From Candidatus Caccalectryoclostridium excrementigallinarum (GTDB lineage: Bacteria > Bacillota > Clostridia > Christensenellales > UBA3700): a stretch of DNA of 34,901 nucleotides. The stretch covers positions 1 to 34,901 of the forward strand of contig DVNJ01000003.1 of assembly GCA_018714485.1 (NCBI GenBank), given 5' to 3'. Position 1 is the first letter of the stretch; each line of letters opens with the position of its first letter. Of this stretch, positions 7,589 to 16,089 are shown piece by piece. The translations under genes were made by a program, and so were the position numbers. The notes beneath the pieces were generated by a model. That model made no database searches. It worked only from the letters and a program-made list of their open reading frames with translations, and was not told where the DNA came from.

Positions 7589-8935
7589 CTAAATGATGAT
7601 TTTATCCGATCTCAAAATGAGATTGCCGTCCATGCCGTAAAGCTCGCAGACCCCGCCGCGATAGCCGACAAAGCCGTCCGAATAGGCGCGCATGTCGTCA
7701 AAGCGGAAATCGGTGAGCACCTTTCCGTTCTTGGCGCAGGCGGCGAGCATGCCGTCAAAGTTTTCCGCCACGAACATCCCCTCTTCCGCGTCCACGATGT
7801 CGACTATCTCCCTGTCGAGAGTGACCGATTCGCCGTTCATGAGATCGGTGAGCGTGTTTGTGACCTTGTTGAACATATAGTTGCGGAAGGTGCCGAAAAC
7901 GACGTGGCAGAACCCCCATTCCGCTTCGGGCACGCGCAGCGTGACCTCTCCGCCGCCGTAGAGAAGGTATTCCTTACCGATCTTGTAAGCGTCGACGCCC
8001 TTTGACTCGTCCAAAGTCGCGGGGGTAAGCCTGCCCGTTTTTATATTCAAAAGATAAGACGACGCGCCGCTCGTCACATAGACGGTGTCCTTGTCGGGCA
8101 TTTTCGCCGCGCCTATCTCAAAGCTCTCGGAAAGCGAATATATCTCTTCAAGCTCTTCGTCAAGTAGGGCAAAGCGGGTCGAGCCGAGATCGGCGCTCGG
8201 CGTCGCCTGCAAGTATCTGCCGAAGCCGCCGTGCATGATCGAGACCAAGCCGTCGAAAGAACGCACGATCTCCCCGCCGAGGTCCATATAGTCCATGCCC
8301 TCTTCGCTCACCCCGATGAGGTAGCCGCCGAGATCGACGTCCTCGCCGATATTGTTTTCGCATAAGATGTTTGTATATTTGAGCGGCACGACGATCTCGC
8401 CCTCGCCGTTTGCCAGCCCGTATCTGCCGCCGCGGCAAAGCACGAAAGAGCCGTAAGCCATTTCAATATCGTCATATTCCGCGGCGATGAGCTGCCTGCC
8501 CTTCTTGTCCCAAACGCCCCATGAGCCGTTCTTTTTGCCGATCACGAAGTCGAAATAAAACTTGTGATCTTCAAGCCCGTCAAGCAGGCAGGCTCCGTTT
8601 TTGTCTATCAGCCTGAAGCTCTTTCCGTCCTCGGAGACGACGGCGACGCCGCTCCTGCCCTTGCCGAAATCGCCGGCATAGGCATAGCGCGCTTCGAGCA
8701 CAACCTCGCCGCTGCTTTGGTCGAGATAGCCCGTCGCGCCCGTATCTTTATCTCGATAACGCACGAGCCCGCCCGCTCCCAGCGCGGTGTAATACTCGCC
8801 GTATTTCTCAAAAAACTCCTGCTGAGCGTTCGCCATCTCCGTGAAAGAGCCGGGGTCGCACGCCGCGAGAGAAAGGGACGCCGCGAGCACGAGCAGCAAA
8901 AGCGCCGCAAGACAAATTTTGCTTTTCTTCGCCAT
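7589..8935 (-). CDS. WG-repeat lipoprotein (second of three tandem paralogues)
   Basis: This 448-aa protein has a signal peptide and lipobox LAAC (Cys26). Clear WG-type repeats include ATGYLDQSSGEVVLEARY, GSWGVWDKKGRQLIAAEYD and RYGLANGEGEIVVPLKY, in which an aromatic-Gly pair, a DxxG turn and a following Y or F recur about every 45-50 residues. The C-terminal half is more divergent. It shares length, repeat type and anchoring with its two neighbours, pointing to old tandem duplication. It lies 13 bp after the upstream paralogue, with an AAGGAGGG ribosome site. The three proteins may form one surface assembly or bind related ligands (inference). Confidence 0.88.
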   Translation of the reverse strand: MAKKSKICLAALLLLVLAASLSLAACDPGSFTEMANAQQEFFEKYGEYYTALGAGGLVRYRDKDTGATGYLDQSSGEVVLEARYAYAGDFGKGRSGVAVVSEDGKSFRLIDKNGACLLDGLEDHKFYFDFVIGKKNGSWGVWDKKGRQLIAAEYDDIEMAYGSFVLCRGGRYGLANGEGEIVVPLKYTNILCENNIGEDVDLGGYLIGVSEEGMDYMDLGGEIVRSFDGLVSIMHGGFGRYLQATPSADLGSTRFALLDEELEEIYSLSESFEIGAAKMPDKDTVYVTSGASSYLLNIKTGRLTPATLDESKGVDAYKIGKEYLLYGGGEVTLRVPEAEWGFCHVVFGTFRNYMFNKVTNTLTDLMNGESVTLDREIVDIVDAEEGMFVAENFDGMLAACAKNGKVLTDFRFDDMRAYSDGFVGYRGGVCELYGMDGNLILRSDKIII

Positions 8936-8948
8936 ACGCCCTCCTTTT

Positions 8949-10361
8949 TCAGACGTTTATGCCGCCGTAGACAAAGCCGAGCACACTGCTGCCGTCGGGA
9001 GCGAGCAAGCCGTAGGCGTTCCCCGCGCGCACGACGATATAGCCGCCGTCCGCCACTTGAACGCCGCTGTAAAGGCAAGCCGTGACCGCCGTCCCGTCCG
9101 CATTAAAAACGCCGACGCGCCCCGTCTCGCCGCGAAGGACGAGCTTGCCCGACTGAACGTCGAGAAGTTCATAGCCGCTCGGGATCTCGCAGATATTTCC
9201 CGCAACGATAAGGCGCTCGACGCTCTCGCTCTTCACCTGCGTTTGCTCTCCCGCTCCCGTCGTCACGAGGCAGTCTATCGTGAGACAGACCGCGTTCTCC
9301 TCGGCGAAATATTCTATCTCGCTCGTCTGCGCGCTTGTCGTACCCGCGGGCAGGTCGCCTACTTCGAGCGTCGTCTTCGCGCCGCCCGCGTAGATCTCGA
9401 AAGTCAGCTTGCCCGAGGCGTAAGCTTCGGTATAATAAAATTCTCCCTTAGCTGCGGGCATTTCTTCTCCCGTATAGATGACGGCGCCGTCCTTGCCGTA
9501 AAGTTCATAGATAGGCTTTATCTGTCCGTCGCCGTCCGCGCTCTCGCGCCACATGAGCAGCATGCTGCCGTCATTGCTCATGCTCAAAAGCGAGACCTCT
9601 TTTTCAAAAGGTCCGAAAAGCCACGACTGCGTCGCATACCAAAGCTTGCTCGAAACGATCTCGCCGCCCTCGCCGTAAGTGTTGTCGGCGAGCACGAAAC
9701 CTCCGCCCGTCTCGGAAAACTCTTCAAAGACGGTCTCGTTCTCCGCGCCCGAGGTCATATCGAGAGCCTTATATATTATCTCTCCCGCCTGATCCGTGCT
9801 TTCGACAAACAGCCATTTACCCGCGGCGCCGGCGATATCTTCCTCGTTCATGCGCGCGATCGTGACCGTTCCGTCCGCCAAGGCATATTGACGAAAACCT
9901 CCCGTCCTCGTTTCGTCGGTGAAAGAAAAGACCCCTGTCTCTTCGTCAAAGCTTATCCTTGAATAGACAAAGTCGCACATCATGCTCTTGCTTTTGCTGT
10001 CATAGACGCCTTTGAGCGAGTTCTCCCTGTCTTCGAGGATATAAAAATCGCCGTCCGCGACCCGCTGCGCGCTCGCGTAAGGTCCGCCTATCTCGGCGCC
10101 GCCGCTGTCGATGAGAAAGCTCCCCGTCATGCGCTTTACGAGCGCCACGCCGTTTTTGAAGGGAGAAGCGTTCGAAAATTCGAAAGCGATGACCTCTTCG
10201 CCGCTTTCGTTGACATATCCCCACATGCCGTTTTCGTTCTCAGCGGCGACGACTCCTTCGGAAAACACTCCCTCGGGCGTTTCGTCGCAGCCCGCAAAAG
10301 CAAGGACGAGAGCCGACGCGACGAGCACGAGCACGAGCGCCGTCAAAAGTCTCTTCTTCAT
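8949..10361 (-). CDS. WG-repeat lipoprotein (first gene of the three-gene operon)
   Basis: This 470-aa protein has a signal peptide and lipobox FAGC (Cys25). The N-terminal repeat NGMWGYVNESGEEVIAFEFS and the C-terminal repeats RVGVFNADGTAVTACLYSG and AYGLLAPDGSSVLGFVYGG are unmistakable WG units; the middle is more diverged. It is exported and membrane-anchored, with function unknown. The start has a GGAGG site and a promoter about 50 bp upstream. The operon order is this gene, then 7589-8935, then 6232-7569. Confidence 0.88.
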   Translation of the reverse strand: MKKRLLTALVLVLVASALVLAFAGCDETPEGVFSEGVVAAENENGMWGYVNESGEEVIAFEFSNASPFKNGVALVKRMTGSFLIDSGGAEIGGPYASAQRVADGDFYILEDRENSLKGVYDSKSKSMMCDFVYSRISFDEETGVFSFTDETRTGGFRQYALADGTVTIARMNEEDIAGAAGKWLFVESTDQAGEIIYKALDMTSGAENETVFEEFSETGGGFVLADNTYGEGGEIVSSKLWYATQSWLFGPFEKEVSLLSMSNDGSMLLMWRESADGDGQIKPIYELYGKDGAVIYTGEEMPAAKGEFYYTEAYASGKLTFEIYAGGAKTTLEVGDLPAGTTSAQTSEIEYFAEENAVCLTIDCLVTTGAGEQTQVKSESVERLIVAGNICEIPSGYELLDVQSGKLVLRGETGRVGVFNADGTAVTACLYSGVQVADGGYIVVRAGNAYGLLAPDGSSVLGFVYGGINV

Positions 10362-10408
10362 ACTCTACCTCCGTTTACGCAAGCGAGCCTGCGCTTTTTT
10401 ACACTTTG

Positions 10409-10437
10409 ATACTAATATAAATCCGCGGCAATGTCAA
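10409..10437 (-). promoter_or_regulatory. Promoter of the WG-repeat lipoprotein operon
   Basis: The minus strand has TTGACA (10437-10432), a 17-bp spacer and TAGTAT (10414-10409). Confidence 0.75.
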
Positions 10438-10495
10438 TAGGTAAAAAAAATTTACGTCCGCGCGGCGCGCGGGCGTATTCTTAAAACGAGCGTTG

Positions 10496-10519
10496 AAAAA
10501 ACCGCGCCCGAAGGCGCGG
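10496..10519 (-). terminator. Terminator of the acyl carrier protein gene
   Basis: Stem CCGCGCC/GGCGCGG (10502-10508 / 10513-10519) with loop TTCG on the minus strand, followed by six T. Confidence 0.88.
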
Positions 10520-10524
10520 CAGGT

Positions 10525-10767
10525 TCAGGAAAGCTCTTTGACGAGATAATCCACGACGTCGCCGACCGTCTTGAAGGTCAGCGCCTCTTCCTCGTCCATC
10601 TCGATGTCGTAAGCCTCTTCGAGCGCCATGAGCATGTTTATCTTGTCCAGCGAGTCCGCCCGAAGATCTTCTTTCAGGCGGCTCTCCCTGCTCACGCCCG
10701 ACACGTCCGTCTTCATTATCGAGGCGATTATCTCTTTGAGTTTTTCGAGTATGTCTTCTTTTTTCAT
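10525..10767 (-). CDS. acpP: Acyl carrier protein
   Basis: This 80-aa four-helix carrier protein has the phosphopantetheine attachment Ser39 in LRADSLDKINML. It is acidic and matches AcpP-type proteins in length. The gene is monocistronic, with its own promoter and terminator and no fatty-acid synthesis genes nearby, so whether it is the housekeeping carrier or a dedicated one is open. The attachment residue has Leu before Arg-Ala-Asp-Ser-Leu rather than the common Gly-Ala/Leu-Asp-Ser-Leu. The start was placed ten codons into the longest frame because AAGGGAG precedes it and the earlier ATG lies over the promoter's -10 box. Confidence 0.92.
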   Translation of the reverse strand: MKKEDILEKLKEIIASIMKTDVSGVSRESRLKEDLRADSLDKINMLMALEEAYDIEMDEEEALTFKTVGDVVDYLVKELS

Positions 10768-10795
10768 AATAAACTCCCTTTTTGACGTTATATAC

Positions 10796-10824
10796 ATAAT
10801 ACCATATCATAACGGACATTTCAA
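10796..10824 (-). promoter_or_regulatory. Promoter of the acyl carrier protein gene
   Basis: The minus strand has TTGAAA (10824-10819), a 17-bp spacer and TATTAT (10801-10796). This rules out the ATG at 10797, which lies within the -10 region. Confidence 0.8.
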
Positions 10825-10928
10825 GCGATGAAGCGCCCTTCTTTTAAGACGACCGCCCCCTTGCGGGGACGGCAGTCTTTACGGGGAAATATCCCGCTTG
10901 CGGCACAGCCGCTCTTAGAGAGAAAAGG

Positions 10929-12380
10929 CTATATATGATTTTCCGCAGGATTTTGCGCGCCTTCCGCCGCGCCGCCCTCGCTTTCGGAGTATTCGTCGGC
11001 GACAACCGAAGCGAACGCCCTTCTTTGCGAAAGTTCCTGCAATATGCGCTCCCTGTTCTTGCCCGTGAACTTATTGAAAGCCATGGGAATTATGGAGATA
11101 AAGAAGAATATCGCGGGGATAAGCGTGACCATGGCGAACAGCCCGTTCAGCGTAAACTCCGTTTGAGGAAGGGGTACTCCTGAAACTTCCGGCTGCCTGA
11201 ATTGAAAGACTATTATGCCCACGGAGAGCATTATCGCGCCTATTGCGTTATTGAACTTGGTGACAAAAGAATTGAGCGAAAAACATACGCCCTCCATTCT
11301 GTTGCCCGTTTTCCATTCCAAATAATCCAGGCTGTCCCCCACCATGGGATAAGGCAGCACGTTGTACGCGCCCAGGGCAAGTCCGCCTATGCACATAAGC
11401 GGCAGAGCGACAAAGTAGTTGGTGTATCCCGCCAAAAAAGTAGCCGTTAAGAATACGCCGCCCACTATGCCGAAGAGTATGGAAGTGCGCTTATATCCTA
11501 TCTTTTTATATATCGCGGGCGTGATGAGTATCCCCACGAACATTCCTCCGCCCACCACCACGTACAAAAGCAGCAATACCGTGTCGGACGACATTCCGGG
11601 AATGGAGATGACGTAAGTCGCTATATACGCCGCCGCAAGCATGATGAGATAGCGCGGAGCCGCGATCATAGACGTGAGCAAGGTAAGGAGCATCGGCTTG
11701 TTTTTTATTGCCGTTTTGAACATATCCCTTACCCTTACTTTTTCCGAATGCATGGCAAAGCGTTCCTTTGAATTGCGGTAAAGCAGCATATATCCCGTAA
11801 ATATTATCACTCCCGTTATTGCGGCGATCGCGAAATATATCCACGTTTCGGGAATAAAACTGCCAAGAGCCGCCATCAAACCGATGGGAAGAACCGTACC
11901 TATACTGCCTATCGTCACGTAAAACGAAAGCAGAGACGCCCTCTCCTTTCCGTTGGGAGTAGCCACGCTCATAAGACCCATGGCGGGTACGTCCACTATG
12001 GTATATGCCGTGTCGAACGCCAAATACATAACCGCCGCAAATACCATTTTCAGCCATGCAGGCGCGCCGGAGATGGGCAGAAACATTAAAAGCGCCACTC
12101 CGAATATCAAAAACGCGCCCACTTTTATGTAAGGACGCATTTTACCCTTGGGGGTGTTTGTCTTGTCTATCACAATGCCCATTATCGGATCGTTCGCCAT
12201 ATCCCAAAAACGAGCCGCCACCATAAGCACCAAAATGAATACGGGAGATACTATCAAAATATCCGTCAAAAATATCTGCAGATAACTTGCTATCACGTTG
12301 GCTATCATATAGCTGCCCACAGCCGCCAAACCGTAAGAAAATTTTTCCTTTTTGCCTATGTACTTCTGGTCTTCGTCCAT
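10929..12380 (-). CDS. GPH-family (glycoside-pentoside-hexuronide) cation symporter
   Basis: This 483-aa, roughly 12-helix transporter is of the MelB/GPH branch of the major facilitator superfamily, which takes up glycosides, pentosides or uronides with Na+ or H+. The family signature is present at 57-85: ARFWDMANDPIMG, then IDKTNTPKGKMRPYI. The C-terminal tail is short and cytoplasmic. An earlier in-frame ATG (12482) would add 34 residues without family homology; the chosen start begins MDEDQKYIGKKEKFSYG, a normal GPH opening, with only a weak GGGG site. The gene looks less GC-rich than its neighbours. The substrate cannot be told, as no glycoside hydrolase sits beside it. Confidence 0.88.
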   Translation of the reverse strand: MDEDQKYIGKKEKFSYGLAAVGSYMIANVIASYLQIFLTDILIVSPVFILVLMVAARFWDMANDPIMGIVIDKTNTPKGKMRPYIKVGAFLIFGVALLMFLPISGAPAWLKMVFAAVMYLAFDTAYTIVDVPAMGLMSVATPNGKERASLLSFYVTIGSIGTVLPIGLMAALGSFIPETWIYFAIAAITGVIIFTGYMLLYRNSKERFAMHSEKVRVRDMFKTAIKNKPMLLTLLTSMIAAPRYLIMLAAAYIATYVISIPGMSSDTVLLLLYVVVGGGMFVGILITPAIYKKIGYKRTSILFGIVGGVFLTATFLAGYTNYFVALPLMCIGGLALGAYNVLPYPMVGDSLDYLEWKTGNRMEGVCFSLNSFVTKFNNAIGAIMLSVGIIVFQFRQPEVSGVPLPQTEFTLNGLFAMVTLIPAIFFFISIIPMAFNKFTGKNRERILQELSQRRAFASVVADEYSESEGGAAEGAQNPAENHI

Positions 12381-12515
12381 TACCCCGTTCCCGTGCGCCT
12401 GATCACTCTTTTTCTCAAGCGCGGTACTTTTCCTGTTTCCATTAAATTGTAGAATAGGCAAAATTTTCCCGCTATCATACAAATACAGTTTTTTGTAAGT
12501 TTTTGGTAAAGGTAA

Positions 12516-12592
12516 CCGCCGAATGAAAATGTCGCAGGAACGACTATTTTTCCTTTTTACAAATTTTATTCTGCGGCATTTTCATTCGGCGG
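12516..12592. repeat. 22-bp inverted repeat with 33-bp AT-rich loop
   Basis: Arms 12516-12537 and 12571-12592 match at 21 of 22 positions (outer core CCGCCGAATGAAAATG). The element begins about 10 bp past the stop of the cation efflux gene. As minus-strand RNA it would form a long hairpin, but no T run follows, so it is not a standard terminator. It may be a small palindromic repeat element or a factor-dependent terminator or processing hairpin. Confidence 0.7.
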
Positions 12593-12602
12593 CGAAGCGC
12601 CC

Positions 12603-13775
12603 TCACTCGGTTAAATTACGCTCCACGGTGGGAATGGCGAAAAGCGTCCTGTCATGCTCGCGCAGCAGGCGCGTCACCCGCTCTTTCACCTCTTCGGGAT
12701 CGAGCTTACTGTCAAAGGGGATCGCCACTTCGAAGATGAGGTTGGTATGAGTGACGCCGTCCACCATGCGGAAATCGTGCACGCCGAAAGACGGGTCTAT
12801 CCCCGCCACGATCTCCTCGGTGAGCTTGCGGCAGGCGTTGCACTTGGGATTGTCCAAAACGACGGGGTCGAGATGCACGACGAGCACGATGTCCGTATTG
12901 CAGGCAAAGTCGCGCTCTATCCTGTCGGCAAGGTCGTGCCCCTCCATCATCGGCATATTGGCGTCCACTTCCACATGCACGGAGGCGTAATACTTGCTGT
13001 GCCCGTAGCTGTGCACCATCAGATCGTGTATCCCGTGAACGCCCTCGTGCGTGAAAATGCGCTCACGTATCTTCTTGATGATGTCGGGATCGGGCGCCTC
13101 GCCGAGCAGTTTCCCCAGCGTCTCTTTGAAAATGCCCGCGCCGGCAAAGCCGATGAACAGCGCGACGACGATGCCCATATAGCCGTCCAAATTCACGTCC
13201 GTATAGCGCGCGACTATCACGGCGATAAGGACGGCGGAAGTGGCGAGGCAGTCGGTGAGGCTGTCGAGAGACGCCGCCCTGACCGCTTCGGAATCTATCC
13301 TCTTTGCTATTATGCGGTTAAAGACGAAAAGCCAGAGCTTCACGCCGATGGAGACTGAGAGCACGGTGACGTTGAGCACGCTCCAAACGTCTTCGCCCGT
13401 GGGCGTTATTATCCTGCTCACCGACTCGACCAAGAGTTCCACGGCGAGCACGAGCACGATCATCGCCACGATGAGCGCGGCGAGATATTCCGCCCGCTGA
13501 TGCCCGAACGGGTGCTTTTTGTCCGCGGGCTTTCCCGCCATGCGAAAGCCGACCAAAGAGACCGCGCTGCTGCCGCAGTCGGAGAGATTGTTCAAGCCGT
13601 CCGCGAGCACGGAGATCGCGCCCGAAACGGCGCCCGCCGCGATCTTGGCGGCGGCGAGCAGGACGTTGAGGAATATCCCCGTCGCGCCCGAGAGGTTGCC
13701 GTAGGCGCGGCGCACGCGCTCGCTGCCCACGTTCTTGCTGTCTTTGACGAATAATTTTATCAAAAGCGCTGTCAT
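12603..13775 (-). CDS. Cation diffusion facilitator (CDF) metal efflux transporter
   Basis: This 390-aa membrane protein exports divalent metal ions in exchange for protons. About six transmembrane helices fill residues 28-215, followed by a cytoplasmic metal-sensing domain. The site in helix 2 is in ADGLNNLSD (58-66: Asn62, Asp66) and its partner in helix 5 is DSLTD (171-175: Asp171, Asp175). The HPFGHQRAEY loop (88-97) is classic for the family. An Asn-Asp/Asp-Asp site has been linked to Mn2+-preferring members, so manganese is a tentative guess. The start is fixed by a promoter at 13804-13832 that lies inside the longer reading frame, plus a GGGGTGGG ribosome site. Confidence 0.92.
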   Translation of the reverse strand: MTALLIKLFVKDSKNVGSERVRRAYGNLSGATGIFLNVLLAAAKIAAGAVSGAISVLADGLNNLSDCGSSAVSLVGFRMAGKPADKKHPFGHQRAEYLAALIVAMIVLVLAVELLVESVSRIITPTGEDVWSVLNVTVLSVSIGVKLWLFVFNRIIAKRIDSEAVRAASLDSLTDCLATSAVLIAVIVARYTDVNLDGYMGIVVALFIGFAGAGIFKETLGKLLGEAPDPDIIKKIRERIFTHEGVHGIHDLMVHSYGHSKYYASVHVEVDANMPMMEGHDLADRIERDFACNTDIVLVVHLDPVVLDNPKCNACRKLTEEIVAGIDPSFGVHDFRMVDGVTHTNLIFEVAIPFDSKLDPEEVKERVTRLLREHDRTLFAIPTVERNLTE

Positions 13776-13803
13776 TGCCCACCCCGTTATATCTGTCCCG
13801 CAG

Positions 13804-13832
13804 ATTATAGCACACCTTACTGAAGATTTCAA
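13804..13832 (-). promoter_or_regulatory. Promoter of the CDF transporter gene
   Basis: The minus strand has TTGAAA (13832-13827), a 17-bp spacer and a perfect TATAAT (13809-13804). Confidence 0.85.
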
Positions 13833-13883
13833 TAAAAGAGCGCTTTTCCTTTCTTTTTTTATCGGCGCCGCGAGCAAAGGTGC

Positions 13884-13923
13884 GCGGCAAACCGTGCGTA
13901 TTTCAACGCTTTGCCGCCTTTTT
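13884..13923 (+). terminator. Strong nested hairpin with T run in a divergent intergenic region
   Basis: Outer stem GCGGCAAA/TTTGCCGC (13884-13891 / 13910-13917) encloses GCGT/ACGC, followed by CTTTTT on the plus strand. No plus-strand gene ends here. It may insulate the divergent CDF and GPH promoters or end an unseen small transcript. Confidence 0.5.
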
Positions 13924-13977
13924 GCATAGCAACGCGCCTTTTGAAACAACTTATGCGCTTTTATATTTTACTCTGTC

Positions 13978-14006
13978 TTGACATTTGCGCGCCCGCCGTA
14001 TATAAT
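13978..14006 (+). promoter_or_regulatory. Promoter of the 14053-15876 transporter gene
   Basis: Consensus TTGACA (13978-13983), 17-bp spacer, TATAAT (14001-14006). Confidence 0.9.
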
Positions 14007-14052
14007 TAGTATATGCCCGTGCGCAAGGCAGGGCAATGACAAGGAGAATTTT

Positions 14053-15876
14053 ATGGGAACGGAAGAACAGCAGCCTCAACAGCAGCCGCAAAAGACCCCT
14101 TTGGGCGAAAAGATCAAACAGCTCCCCAAAACACTCAAAGTTTTTTGGAAAACGCCGCCGAAAGGCAGATACCTCAATCTGAAAGAGATAGCCTGCTTTG
14201 CCGGAAGCGCGTTCGGCATGAGTACGGTCGTCACGGTCGTGTCCGGTCTTATCACCGCAACGCAGATCCCGACCATCTACAATTTCAACGTCATTCACGG
14301 CGCATGGATCTGCCTGATCGCAAGCGTTTTGGGACTTATCATCCAGCCGTTTTTCAGCAAGCTGCTGCAAAACACCAGCACCCGCTTCGGCAGATATAAG
14401 CCCTTTATCCTGCTGCTTGCGCCCATGCTCGCCGTCTTTGCTATTTTGGCGACTTGGCAGCCGCAGTATACGGATGTGAACGACCGCATCATCTATGCGT
14501 ATTGCACCTGTATCCCCACGCTCATCCTTTGGAACCTTTTCCAAAATACATATTATATGTTGCCGGGCGTGGTCACTCCCAACCAGCAGGAACGCGCCGA
14601 CATCTGGGCTCCGATCGGACTTGTCATCGGCTTTTCGCCGACGGTCATGAACGTGCTCGGTAACGTCGTCAAGAGCGTGTTCACCGACCAAGGCAGGGAG
14701 TATATGGCATATCGTATCCTCGGCTTTGTCTATGCGGCGGTCGGTCTGGCGCTCGTGCTGTGCCTGTTCAAGGTCAAGGAGAGATTGATCGTCACCAACG
14801 AGAACAAGGAAAAGGTGGGCTTGATCGAAGGTCTCAAAATGGTCGTCAAAAACAAGCCCCTGATGGTCCTGACGCTCGCGCTCATTCTCGGTTGCTGCCG
14901 CACCGTCATCGAGATCGACGCGGAGTATATCGGCAGGCTCAGATATGCCGTCACCGAGTTGGGCGAGATAGACGTGGTGACGGGTCTCATAATATTCGGC
15001 TCGCTGACTATTATCACAGGCTTTGCCGCCACGCCCAACATGATCCTATTGCCACTGATGACGCGCAAGTTCAACAGCCGCACGATCATGGTGTTCTGGG
15101 CTGCCTGCAACACGATAGGCTATGTGATCTTAGCGTCGATCGGGATCGAAAACATTCCTCAAGGCACATGGAGCATCGTGGTGATAACGTTACTCAGATT
15201 TGTCGCCTTGTTCAACGCGATCGCCTCGTTGCAGCCGCTGATGATGGCGCAGCTGTCCGACTATCAGCAGCTCAAAACGGGTAAGCGTCTCGAAGGTTTC
15301 ATCCAAACTTTCCTCTATGCGCTCGTGCTCGTGTTCACCAATATCGGCATCGTCGCGATGGCATACGTCAAGGACGCTCTCGGCTATCAATCCTCTTCTC
15401 TTGTCAGACCCGAAAGCATTCCCAAAGAGGAGTTTTGGGCGCCCGATCCCGCGGCGGTCGAAAGTGCGCTTAATTATTACAACATCGCCTTTATCGTTTC
15501 CGCAGTTTCCGCGGCGCTCATGCTCTTCACGCTCCTCTTCTACAAACTCGGCAAAAAGGAACACGCCGAAATAGTCCGCCAGCTGCGCGAACGCGGTCTT
15601 GCGCAAGGCAACGCGCAGGAAGAGGCGGAGAGCGTAGGCATCGCCGAACACGTCGAAGACGAACTCGCCGCGGCGCGTGCGGGCATATCCGACGAAGCGA
15701 GCGCGCAGGAGCCGAACATGGCGGAAAGCGAGAGGGGCGCGGACAACGCCTCCGAAACGCCGTCCGAAACGCCGCCCGAAGGGGAAACGCCCGAGGCGAA
15801 AGATACGCCCGAAACGGAACCGGACGTCAAAGATACGCCCGAAACGCCCGAGGCGAAAGATACTCAAAGCGAATAA
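14053..15876 (+). CDS. GPH/MFS-type sugar symporter with long acidic Pro/Thr/Glu tail
   Basis: This 607-aa transporter has about 12 transmembrane helices (roughly residues 45-500) and a divergent GPH signature in the helix 2-3 loop (NTSTRFGRYKPFIL). Putative sugar:cation uptake; substrate unknown. The start is set by AAGGAG eight bases before the ATG and by the promoter, which overlaps the earlier ATG. Two features are unusual: a Gln/Pro-rich cytoplasmic N-terminus, and an about 85-residue C-terminal tail rich in Glu, Pro and Thr that contains a repeated ETPEAKDT unit. Its DNA shows a perfect 23-bp direct repeat (15784-15806 and 15841-15863). The gene is monocistronic with a strong terminator. 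Confidence 0.85.
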   Translation: MGTEEQQPQQQPQKTPLGEKIKQLPKTLKVFWKTPPKGRYLNLKEIACFAGSAFGMSTVVTVVSGLITATQIPTIYNFNVIHGAWICLIASVLGLIIQPFFSKLLQNTSTRFGRYKPFILLLAPMLAVFAILATWQPQYTDVNDRIIYAYCTCIPTLILWNLFQNTYYMLPGVVTPNQQERADIWAPIGLVIGFSPTVMNVLGNVVKSVFTDQGREYMAYRILGFVYAAVGLALVLCLFKVKERLIVTNENKEKVGLIEGLKMVVKNKPLMVLTLALILGCCRTVIEIDAEYIGRLRYAVTELGEIDVVTGLIIFGSLTIITGFAATPNMILLPLMTRKFNSRTIMVFWAACNTIGYVILASIGIENIPQGTWSIVVITLLRFVALFNAIASLQPLMMAQLSDYQQLKTGKRLEGFIQTFLYALVLVFTNIGIVAMAYVKDALGYQSSSLVRPESIPKEEFWAPDPAAVESALNYYNIAFIVSAVSAALMLFTLLFYKLGKKEHAEIVRQLRERGLAQGNAQEEAESVGIAEHVEDELAAARAGISDEASAQEPNMAESERGADNASETPSETPPEGETPEAKDTPETEPDVKDTPETPEAKDTQSE

Positions 15877-15895
15877 AAAGGCAACTTTTCTTAAA

Positions 15896-15932
15896 GCCGA
15901 GCAAGGATCTTCCCTGCTCGGCTTTTTATTTT
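15896..15932 (+). terminator. Terminator of the 14053-15876 transporter gene
   Basis: Stem GCCGAGCA (15896-15903) / TGCTCGGC (15915-15922), then TTTTTATTTT. Confidence 0.92.
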
Positions 15933-16018
15933 CCGCCGCTTTTGAGCTTTTGTGAAGAAAGCTCGCCGCGAAAGTAAAATCGACATAATGAGATTTTAAT
16001 TTAATGTGCGTTGCTGCG

Positions 16019-16048
16019 TTGCGTATATGCGCGCGGATATGTTATAAT
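16019..16048 (+). promoter_or_regulatory. Promoter of the 16090-17631 transporter gene
   Basis: TTGCGT (16019-16024), 18-bp spacer, perfect TATAAT (16043-16048). Confidence 0.75.
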
Positions 16049-16089
16049 CATATTGTCCAAGTTTTTGGCATCACAACAGGAGGAACTTT

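Noticed and set aside
6223..7596. 457-aa open frame on the plus strand
   Set aside because: Antisense shadow of a WG-repeat lipoprotein that has a signal peptide, ribosome site and terminator.
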